A DNA stretch of 35,000 nt. Source: Halocaridina rubra (taxonomy: Eukaryota > Arthropoda > Malacostraca > Decapoda > Atyidae). The stretch spans positions 30,001-65,000 of the forward strand of contig JAXCGZ010011609.1 of NCBI GenBank assembly GCA_037179515.1, written 5' to 3'. The stretch's first letter is position 1; each line of letters opens with the position of its first letter. The notes beneath the pieces were generated by a model that had not been told where the DNA came from, made no database searches, and saw only the letters and a program-made list of their open reading frames with translations. A program made the position numbers and the translations under genes. This document shows, piece after piece, positions 26,027 through 35,000 of this stretch.

Positions 26027-29000
26027 TATTTCCATTTTGTACAATGGTTATTCAACATTAATAGTAACTCATAAGTAGACATGTAATTAAACTAATAAAT
26101 AAGAGGGTAATACATATAGTTAAATTAAATGTAGCTTTCATAGAAAATAATAATGCTGTAATAAAAATGTTAACAATAATGTTAATAATAAAGTAGTAAG
26201 AATGACACTAGATACAGGATCATTATTATCGGCATCATTTCCATATTTGTTTTCCTTACAATGAGAATAATTAGTTCTTAATGAGCAGCAACTATTTGTC
26301 CAAAAGAAAACTATATAGTTTGCCTTTGAAAGCTTTGAAGGAGGATGCATTTTTAAGATGCTCTGGAATCTTATTCCAGAGTACTGGCCCTTTGATAGTG
26401 ATCATCTTTGAACCTGCTTCTGTGTTTGTTCTGTGAATAAAGAGCTCACTGCTCTGTCTTGTGTTGATTCCCATTATATCCTTGACTGTTTTTAAATCAA
26501 ATAGTCAGTTAGGATAATGATGGTCCAAAATTTTGAATACAAAAACATAAATAGCATAAGCGACGTTGTTTTCTGCCCACAGCCACCCAAGTATATTGAG
26601 AGCTGGTGTGATGTGGTCATATTTTCTTATTCCTCCCAGGGCAACTCGAGCTGCAAAATTAATAAGCTTCTGTATTCTATTTAGCTGAGTCTTAGTGGTA
26701 GCTCTCCAAACAGTTGTGCAGTAATTAATAACTTAGGGCTAGAGATCCAACAACAGTTATTCGAGTGGTAGTCTCAAAATTGTCTTTTATTCGTGATAAG
26801 TACATTAATGTTCCTGTAACCTTTTTGCATACTCTGTCTATGTGGGAATCAAACAACATGTGGTCATCAAAGTGAATTCCTAGGTTTTTGACTGTTTTAC
26901 TAGGCGTGATAATATTGTCGCAATGATTAATTGTTGTGTTTTCTGGAATTTGTGCTATGTGGAACCTAGAACCAATAAACATGCATTGTGCTTTACTTTC
27001 GTTAATTAACAGCCCAATTTCTTGAAAATAGGTTTTAGTTTTTGACAGAGTGTTGTCTGCTCTTAAAGTTAGCTCTGGGAGATTATCAATATCACCACTA
27101 TGGAGTAATTGAGTGTCATCTGCATATCGTACGACTAGACAGTCAGAAATGAAAGAAGATAGATCATTTACGTAAATGGAGAAGTGGATAGGACCAAGTA
27201 CTGATCCCTGTGGAACACCAAATGATAAATTTTTTGGCACAGAGATATTGTTGTTAAGACGTATAGACTGTTTACGATTAATTAGATACTCGCTAAACCA
27301 GCTCGGATCAATATTTAAGTTGGTACATTTACTTAAAAGAATTTCATGGTTTACACTGTCAAAGGCTTTTGATAAGTCCAATAATACAAGCAAAGATATT
27401 TTTTTCATATCTAGATTATTATAGATACTATTCGCAACTTTAAGCAGTGCAGTTTCCGTCGAAAGTTTCTGTCTGAAACCATGTTGGTTAATAGATAATA
27501 GTCTATCTGACTCTAAATATGACATAAGTTGGCATGCAACAATTTTTTCTCTAATATTTTAGAGAAAATGGATAGCAGGGAAATGGGACGATAGTTTGTC
27601 ACATCTTCTCTGTCCCCCTTTTTATGCAGAGGTATTACATGTGATATTTTCCAAGAGTCAGGAAACCTTTTAGTAACAATGGAAGTGTTCATAATAGTTA
27701 GAATAAAAGATGCAATCATGGGTAGAGCATCTTTGATGAACTGAAATGGTATACCATCTGAACCATAAGAGCCAGAGTTTCTTAGGCTCTTTATGGTAAG
27801 AATTAGGGTAGCACAATCGATAGGATTATCTTGAAGTACTCTCTTGTGTTTACATTGGAAGAATCGTCATTTAAGCAATTACTCATATTTACTGAGTTGA
27901 TGTTTTCTTGAGTTTTTATATATGTATTTTAGCCAACGTTAGCAAAATAGTTATTAAAGTTTTCCGCTTTGTCTTTCAACTCCGTAATATTTTCATAACT
28001 TTCTGAGGTACTCTTTTCATTTGGTATCATGCTTCTTATCACTTTCCATGTTGCTGCTGTATCATGTCTAGAGTCATTAAAATGCATTTTGTAAAAGTTT
28101 TTTACTTACATTGATGAGAGATCTAACACGTTTCTTTTCTGTTTTATATCGTTCTCGGAGAGTCATATCATATCTATTCATCTTTAGCTCTTTTTGTATT
28201 TGATTTCTGATTTGCATTGCCTCTTTGATGTCATTAGTTAGCCAGGGGGCTAAGGAGCGGGTTATTTTTCTTGTTACAATGGGTGCACAGCTATCTAAGC
28301 ATTCAAGGAAGACTTTTGTTAGAATCTCAACCTGCAAATCGACGTTATCTGTGTATTTAATTCTGTTAAGTACATTTGTGTTGTTGATTAATGCTTCACA
28401 AAAGATATCAGGGGAGTAATTTTTTTAGACACCGGAATATATTGAAGAGAGGCTTCCTTTTGGGCTTGTTTATGTTTAGCAGAGCAATATTCAGCTCGTG
28501 GTCTGCAATTGGGCAGATAGCTACGTCCCAATAGGGTATACTTTCCACTTTATTTGTTATTATCAGATCTATAAGAGTCCTAGAATTAGGGGTTATGCGG
28601 GTCGGTTTTGTCACTATTTGTGTTAACTTCACAGTGTTGATCACCCTTTTCATTTTGTTATCTGCTGAGAGCAAGTAATCATTAAAGTCACCAAGTATGT
28701 ATATGGGTTTTTTGCGCACACAGATATTTCTGATGGTTTCTAGCAGATGATTGAATGAACTGGTAGGTTCTTTAGGGTGACGGTAAACACACCCTACAAT
28801 GAAAGATGGAAGTTTCTGATACTGCACAGTGATCCATAAATCTTCGAGCTCCTCAGTTTTTTCTAAACCTGTGGTTATTTCTGATGCACTAAGATAATTT
28901 CTAACATAAATACAAACCCCACCCCCTCGGCCATGGTCATTGCAAATACTTTACACTCTGGGATATTCACCTATTTATTTTAAGTTGTAGGAGGAAGACA

Positions 29001-29782
29001 AGTTTCACTTACACAGAGGATGTCTGTGTTGTAGTCTTTTGTTAGCATTATTATTTCCTTAAAATAAGCGAGCAGGGACTGAGCGTTCACATGTGTTAAT
29101 GTTACATTCTTACCATGTTTCATTAGGGTGGTATCCATAGTCATAGTTGTAATTTGTTCTCGGGTTAGTCCATGACTTGTTTCGACTGTGTGATTCTGCT
29201 GGGAATTCATCATTGTAGTGTGTTCTGGGGTTAGCCCATGGATCCTGGTGTCTGTACCTGCCTTTGGATGGGTAATGCTGGTTTGAGAATGTGCCATGGT
29301 ATGATCGGGCCTTCCCAAGTTTGTATGCCTAGGTGAGTGTCTAGGGTTGTAAGAGCCATCACTCCAGAAGAAGTCTCTTGTGCGTGGACGGCGATAAGAG
29401 AGGTTTGTATCGTGTCTCTTTCTGTCGTCTCGCGTATAGGGGATTGCTTCATTAGCTCTTTGCTGTTTATTTTGGTATGACTGTAGTTTGGGATATTTTG
29501 TAGAATACCCAGGTTGTGTCCATTGTTTGCCCCCACGATATAGCTGGACAATTGTGCCTGTAGGCCATTGATTCAGTTTGTAAGGCACATATTCAAATCC
29601 TTTCGATATCGTTATTGTGAAGGAAACCCAATTTGGTTTGCAAGAAAGCTCCTTAATCAAGACTTCTTCAGAAGGAATGCCTTGATTTGTCAATATATTA
29701 CGTATCTCTCTCTCAAAGGGGTTGCCAGGAATGCGAATATATATTTGAGCTGTAACCCTTGCACTTGCATTATTTGGCAACG
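26027..29782 (-). mobile_element. LINE F, a second non-LTR retrotransposon family, broken
   Basis: About 3.75 kb of endonuclease-RT retrotransposon inserted in the satellite and read on the minus strand. The satellite resumes at AAATAAGCACATT (29783-29795), and a near-match AAATACACATT stands at 26016-26026, suggesting a target duplication of 11-13 bp. If the (CAAA)n is instead the element's tail, the left border moves to about 25991. Its proteins differ from family A-E (LDLSKAFDSVNHEILLSK, YADDTQ), pointing to another CR1/L2/Rex-like or Jockey-like lineage. Only the C-terminal part of any ORF1 region remains, so it is 5' truncated. Confidence 0.82.
26292..29775 (-). pseudogene. LINE F endonuclease-reverse transcriptase, frameshifted
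   Basis: Pieces in sense order. 29775-28980: an ORF1-like segment (FTITISKGFEYVPYKLNQWP), a His/Thr/Gln-rich spacer, then the endonuclease start (THVNAQSLLAYF, DILCVSETCL). 28827-28408: endonuclease with ILGDFNDY, LIDLIITN and ADHEL. 28337-28077: linker with APWLTNDIKEAM. 27719-27513: FPDSWKISHVIPLHKKGDRE and NYRPISLLS. 27525-26725: RT with [38 protein letters not shown] and YADDTQLL. 26474-26292: C-terminal GPVLWNKIPEHLKN. Frameshifts separate them near 28950, 28400, 27520 and 26725, and a TGA lies just upstream (sense) of the last piece, near 26500. It cannot encode a working protein. Confidence 0.84.
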
Positions 29783-31378
29783 AAATAAGCACATTACTAT
29801 ATGTGAAAACATGAATCATTTTTACCCCGACCGAAACTTGAACCTGGGACTTATAATTACTAAGCAAAAGTGCTACCAACGACACCATAAAAGGTCTTAA
29901 AAGGGAAACAGGCCTTGCAGCTTATATCTGCTAGACTAGGAATGAAAACATTCTATTTGAATGCCACTATGTTCATATTGCAGTTTTCCCCAATGTTACT
30001 CAAGCTTTCGTGTCAGCATTTAATTCTACTCACAATGTCATTCGAAACCAACAATAACCAAAGAACCACATTACCATATGTGATAGCATAAATCATTATT
30101 ACACTAACAGGGATTTGAACCTGGGACTTATAATTACAAAGCCAAGGTGCTACCAACTACACCACAGAAGGTCTTAAAAGGGAAACAGACCTTACAGCTT
30201 ATACCTGCTATACCAGGAATGAACGCATTCTCTCTGAATGGCACTATGTTCATATTTCAGTTACCCCCAGCCTTACTCGTGGATTCGTTTTCGCAAATAA
30301 TCCAACTCCCAATCTCATTTGGGACCAACAATAACCAAAAAAGCACAGTACCATATGTGAAAACATGAATAATATTTTTCCCTGACAGAAATTTGAACAT
30401 GGGACTTATGAATACTAACCCAAGGCACTATCAACTACACCACATATTGTCTTAAAATGGAAACTGACCTTGCAGCTTATATCTGCTATACTAGGAATGA
30501 GAGCATTCTATCTGAATTCTACTATGTTCATTCCACTATTTTCTAATACAGTTTTCCCCATTTTTACTTGTGGTTTCGTCTTCGCATTTAATTCTACTCA
30601 CAATGTCATTCAGAACCAATAATAGCCAAAGAAGCACATTATCATATCTGAAAACAAGAATCATTTTTACACAAACCGGGACTTGAACCTGGGACTTATA
30701 ATTACAAAGTCAAAGTGCTACCAACTTCACCACAAAGGGACTTAAAAGGGAAAAAGACCTTAGAGCTCGTATCTGCTATACTAGGAATGAATACATTCTA
30801 TAAGAATGCAACTATGTTCATATTTCAATTTCCCCAAACCTCACTCATGGTCTTGTTTTCACATTTATTTCTAATCACAATCTCATTTGGAACCAATAAT
30901 AAGCAAACAAGCACAATACCATATGTGAAAGCAAGAATCATTTTTACACAAACCGGGACATGAACATGGGACTTATAATTACAAAGCCAAGGTGCTACCA
31001 ACTTCACCACAAAGGGTCTTAAAAGGGAAAAAGACCTTAGAGCTTATATCTGCAATACTAGGAATGAACGCATTCTATCTGAATGCCGCTATATTCATAT
31101 TTCAGTTTCCCCCAACCTCACTCATGGTTTTTTTTCGCATTTAATTCTTCTCCCAATCTCGTTCGGGACCAACAGTATCCAGAAAAGCTCATTACTATTC
31201 GTGAAAACATGAATCATTATTACCCCGACCAGGACTTTAACCTTGGACTTATAATTACTATGCCAAGGTACTACCAAATACACCACAAAAGGTCTTAAAA
31301 GAGAAACAGACCTTGCAGCTTATATTTGCTATACTAGGAATAAATGCACTCAATGTGAATGCCACTATGTTTATATTA
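29783..31378 (-). repeat. Satellite array, diverged minus-strand monomers
   Basis: Six monomers with B-box-like sites at 29834, 30111, 30389, 30679, 30957 and 31232, spacing 275-290. These monomers vary more than the 22.7-25.9 kb block. The T4 run downstream of the tRNA-like part is lost in some (near 30082 and 30928). There is no higher-order periodicity that I could see. Confidence 0.84.
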
Positions 31379-31382
31379 CTGT

Positions 31383-31639
31383 TGTACAAACGTACAAATT
31401 GTAAATAATATTTTTTTATCAAAATATGTAATTATTGTAAATAGGTAATCATTTAGTAATTATTAAGTTATTTTAAAGTTGTATTTAATGGGTCAATAGC
31501 TGTACATATGAATAACACTGAATTTGATCATTAAATTAGTTCAATATTCTACTTGTATTGGTGAACATCCTCTTTTATATATTAAGTAAAATAACTCTTG
31601 CTTTCCGTTTGAAGTAGTGAAGTAACTACAGTCGTTACA
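31383..31639. mobile_element. Candidate solo LTR (257 bp)
   Basis: AT-rich sequence that interrupts a satellite monomer. It begins TGTAC and ends TTACA (TG...CA ends with a short TGTA/TACA inverted match) and is flanked by CTGT at 31379-31382 and 31640-31643, a 4-bp duplication as expected for an LTR retrotransposon. There is no internal coding region, so it would be a solo LTR left by recombination. A TTTTATATATTAAG motif near 31574 could be a promoter on the plus strand. Alternative: an unrelated non-autonomous insertion. The short duplication could be chance. Confidence 0.42.
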
Positions 31640-32010
31640 CTGTTTCCCCCAATCTCACTCGTGGTTTCGTTTTCATATATAATTCTATTCCAATCTCATT
31701 CGGAACCAACAATAACCAAATAAGCACATTAACACATGTGAAGACATGAATTATTTTTACCCCGACCAGGCCCTGAACCTGGGGCTGATAATTACTAGTC
31801 CAAGGTGTTACTAACTACACCACAGAAGGTCTTAAAAGGGAAACAGACTTTCCAGCTTATATCTGCTATACTAGAAAAGAACGCATTCTATCTGAATGCT
31901 ACTATGTTCATATTTCAGTTTCCCCCAATCTCATTCGTGGATTCGTTTTTGCATTAAATTCAACTCACAATCTCATTTGGGACCAACAATAACCGAATAA
32001 GCACATTACA
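31640..32010 (-). repeat. Satellite monomers between the LTR and SINE insertions
   Basis: One full and part of another monomer; B-box-like site at 31769-31779. It ends with the 15-bp left target duplication of the SINE (31996-32010). Confidence 0.82.
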
Positions 32011-32212
32011 TGGATTCGGTTTTACGTCACGAACTCCCTTTTCTACTAAGGGCTAGGACGATTGTCTTCTTAAAAAGGACTTGTTTTTGCAGATGTAATC
32101 ATTACCCTGAGTGTATGCCTTTACTATCCTCAGTCCGTGATGGGACGCGGACCATTGCCCTGCCGCTTCAGAGTCTCAGACGCTACCATTTTGCCATGGA
32201 GACTACCAACCA
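32011..32212 (-). mobile_element. tRNA-derived SINE candidate (202 bp)
   Basis: Non-satellite sequence flanked by perfect 15-bp direct repeats AATAAGCACATTACA (31996-32010 and 32213-32227). On the minus strand an A box, TGGCAAAATGG (within 32183-32196), is followed 29-30 nt later by a B-box-like GGTCCGCGTCC (32143-32153, two mismatches). It resembles a tRNA head (GTCTCCATGGC...), possibly tRNA-Arg-like. The rest (32142-32011) would be the SINE body and tail; no poly(A) is seen. It is higher in GC than its surroundings. I cannot name the family. Confidence 0.68.
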
Positions 32213-34832
32213 AATAAGCACATTACAATATACAAAAACATGAATCATTTTTACCCCGAGCGAAACTTGAACCTGGGACTTATAATTATTAAACCAAGGC
32301 ATTACCAAATACACCACAGAGGGTCTTAAAAGAGAAACAGACCACACAGTTTATATCTGCTATAATAGGAATTAAAGCATTCTATTTGAATGCCACTATG
32401 TTCATATTAGAGTTTCCCACAATCTCACTCATGGTTTCGTTTTCGGATTTAATTCTACTCTCAATTTCTTTCTGAACCAACAATAACCAAATAAGCACAT
32501 AACTATAAGTGAAAACATGAATCGTTTTTACCCCAACCGAAACTTGAACCTGTGCTTATAATTACTAGGCCAACGCACTACCAACTACACCACAGAAGGT
32601 CTTAAAAATTATCAGACCTTAAAGCTTATATCTGCTATACTAAAAACGAATGCATTCTATCCAAATGCCACTATGTTCATATTACAGTTTTCTCCAATCT
32701 CACTCATGGTTTCGTTTTTGCACGTAATTCAACTCCCAATCTCATTCGGGACCAACAATAACGAAATAAGCTCATTACTATATGTGAAAACATGAATCAT
32801 TTTTACCCCGACCGAAACTTGAACCTAGGACTTATAATTACTAATTACAAGGCACTGCCAACTACACCACAAAAGGTCTAAAAAGTGAAACAGACCTTGC
32901 AGCTTATATCTGCTAGACTAGGAATGAAAACAGTCTATCTGAATGCCACTATGTTCATATTACAGTTTTCCCCAATCTTACTCGTGTATTTCGTGTTCGC
33001 AGTTAATTCTACCAGCAATCTCATTCAGAACCAACAATAACCAAATAACCACATTACCAAATGTGATAGCATAATTCATTTTTACACTAACAGGGACTTG
33101 AACCTGGGACTTATAATTACAAAGCCAAGGTGCTACCAACTACACCACAGAAGTTCTTAAAAGGGGAATAGACCTTACAACTTATATCTGCTATACCAGG
33201 AATGAAAGCATTCTATCTGAATGCCACTATGTTCATACTTCAGTTACCCCCAGCCTCACTCGTGGTTTCACTTTCGCATTTAATTCAACTCCCAATCTCA
33301 TTCGGGACCAACAATAACCAAAAAAGCACAGTACTTAATGTGAAAACTTGAATCATTTTTTACCCCAATCGAAATTTGAACCTAGGAGTTATAATCACTA
33401 AGCCAAGGCACTATCAACTACACCACAGAATGTCTTAAAATGGACACCGACCTTGCAGCTTATATCTGCTATATTAGGAATGAGAGCATTCTATATGAAT
33501 TCCGCTATGTTCATTCCACTATTTTTTATTACAGTTTTCCCTAATCTTACTCGTGGTTTCGTTTTCGCATTTAGTTCTACTCACAATCTCATTCGGAACC
33601 AATAATAGCCAAACATGCAAATTACCATATGTGAAAACAAAAATCATTTTTACGCAAAACTGGGACTTGAACATGGGGCCTATAATTACAAAGCCAAGGT
33701 GCTACCAACTTCACCACAAAGGGCCTTAAAAGGGAAAAAGACCTTAGAGCTTATATCTGCTATACTAGCATTGAACGCATTCAATCTGAATGCCACTATA
33801 TTTATATTTCAGCTTCCCCAAACCTCATTCATGGTTTTGTTTTTGCATTTAATTCTACTCCCAATCTCGTTCGGGACCAACAGTAACCAAAAATGCTCTT
33901 TACATTACGTGAAAATATGAATCATTTTTACCCGACCGGGACTTTAACCTTGGACTTATAATTACTATGCCAAGGTGCTACCAACAACACCACAAAAGGT
34001 CTTAAAAAAGAAACAAACCTTGCAGCTTATATCTGCTATACTAGGAATAAATGCACTCAATGTGAATGCCACTATGTTCATATTACAGCTTCCCCCAATC
34101 TCACTCATAGTTTCGTTTTCGCATATAATTCTACTCCCAATCTCATTCGGAACCAACAATAACCAAATAAGCATATCATCACATGTGAAAATATGAATTA
34201 TTTTTACCCCGACCAGGACTTGAACCTGTGGCTTATAATTACTAATCCAAGGTGCTACTAACTACACCATGGAAGGTCTGAAAAGGGAAACATACCTTAC
34301 AGCTTATATCTGTTATACTAGAAAAGAACACATTCTATCTGAATGCTACAATGTTCATAATTCAGTTTCCCCCAATCTCACTTGTGATTTCGTTTTTGCA
34401 TTTAATTCAACCCCCAGTCTCATTCGGGACAAACATTAACCAAATAAGCACATTACCATATGTGAAAGCATGAATCATTTTCACCCCTACCGAAACTTAA
34501 ATCTGGGAATTATAATGATTAAACCAAGGCATTACCAAATACACCACAGAAGGTCTTAATAGAGAAACAGACCTTACAGTTTATATCTGCTATACTAGGA
34601 ATGAACGCACTCTATCTGAATGCCACTATGTTCATATTACGGTGTCCCCCAGCCTCACTCGAGGTTTTGTTTTTGCATTTAATTCAACTCCCAATACCAT
34701 TCAGGATCAATAATAATAATTTGCACATTACCATATGTGAAAACATGAATCATTTTTACCTCGACATGGGATTTGTACCTGGGACTTATAATTACTAAGC
34801 CAATGCGTTACCAACTACACCACAGATGGTCT
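32213..34832 (-). repeat. Satellite array, ten diverged minus-strand monomers
   Basis: B-box-like sites at 32263, 32540, 32815, 33094, 33372, 33663, 33939, 34216, 34493 and 34769 give spacings of 275-291. Monomers share the CTGAATGCCACTATG block, the TATATCTGCTATAC block (TATA-like on the minus strand) and the ACACCACAGAAGGTCTT start of the tRNA-like part. Short ORFs that recur here with similar sequences are by-products of the repeat. Confidence 0.85.
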
Positions 34833-34837
34833 TGAGT

Positions 34838-35000
34838 AAACTGTAAAATTATCATAGTGGGATTCAGATAGAATGCGTTCATTCCTAGTATAGCAGATAT
34901 AAGCTGCAAGGTCTGTTCCCCTTTTAAGATCTTCTGTGGTGTAGATGGTAGTGCTTTGGCTTCGTAATTTTAAGTCGCAGGATCAAGTCCCAGTCGGCGA
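34838..35000 (+). repeat. Satellite monomer in inverted (plus) orientation, cut by the window edge
   Basis: From about 34838 (AAACTGTAAAAT) the monomer reads on the plus strand. It contains CAGATAGAATGCGTTCATTC, a GATATAAGCTG TATA-like motif and a tRNA-like part with A box TGGTGTAGATGG (34937-34948) and B box GGATCAAGTCC (34980-34990). The neighbouring monomer on the left reads on the minus strand, so the two tRNA-like units point away from each other. Confidence 0.85.

Noticed and set aside
23472..26074. A 63-aa ORF repeated four times (MNAFYLNATMF...)
   Set aside because: It recurs because the 804-bp satellite unit recurs. It runs antisense to the tRNA-like part and is broken in diverged monomers, so there is no sign of coding constraint.

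Overview
The window is non-genic eukaryotic DNA made almost entirely of repeats. I found no convincing host protein-coding gene. Long (TA)n, (CT)n and (GT/CA)n tracts, non-LTR retrotransposons (LINEs) of CR1/Jockey type whose 3' ends carry a 14-bp ATTACCTAATTGTG tail repeat, and a tRNA-derived tandem repeat suggest an arthropod, most likely a decapod crustacean. That assignment rests on remembered resemblance to decapod repeats, not on a search.

Left part (about 0.6-16.8 kb). Six copies of one LINE family lie head to tail, all on the minus strand. They are A (599-4632), A2 (4633-5261), B (5282-9540), C (9619-about 13960), D' (14421-14641) and D (14642-16832). The 5' end of each copy runs into the tail repeat or (GT)n of the next. 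The family encodes ORF1 (coiled coil plus RNA-binding-like domain, intact only in A) and ORF2 (apurinic-type endonuclease plus reverse transcriptase). ORF2 lies in the -1 frame relative to ORF1, overlaps its end, and has no early AUG. An in-frame slippery heptamer lies in the overlap. Copy E (18359-21370) is the youngest looking and has an almost intact ORF2.

Middle (16.8-21.7 kb). Copy E and about 1.5 plus-strand satellite monomers sit between long (TA)n blocks.

Right part (21.7-35 kb). A minus-oriented tandem array of roughly 270-bp monomers carries about 33 tRNA-like segments. Each has A-box-like and B-box-like promoter sequences, an upstream TATA-like motif and usually a T4 terminator-like run. 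From 22751 to 25955 the array is organised as four nearly identical copies of a three-monomer, 804-bp higher-order repeat. The array is interrupted by a second, broken LINE family (F, about 26027-29782), a 257-bp candidate solo LTR (31383-31639) and a 202-bp tRNA-derived SINE candidate with a 15-bp target duplication (32011-32212). Monomer orientation flips at about 34835. A decayed monomer is also present at the left end (31-360), so the satellite probably once spanned the whole locus.

Nothing here works as an operon or pathway. The interacting parts are the LINE ORF1 and ORF2 products, their 3' hairpin/tail signal, and the SINE and satellite Pol III-type promoters.
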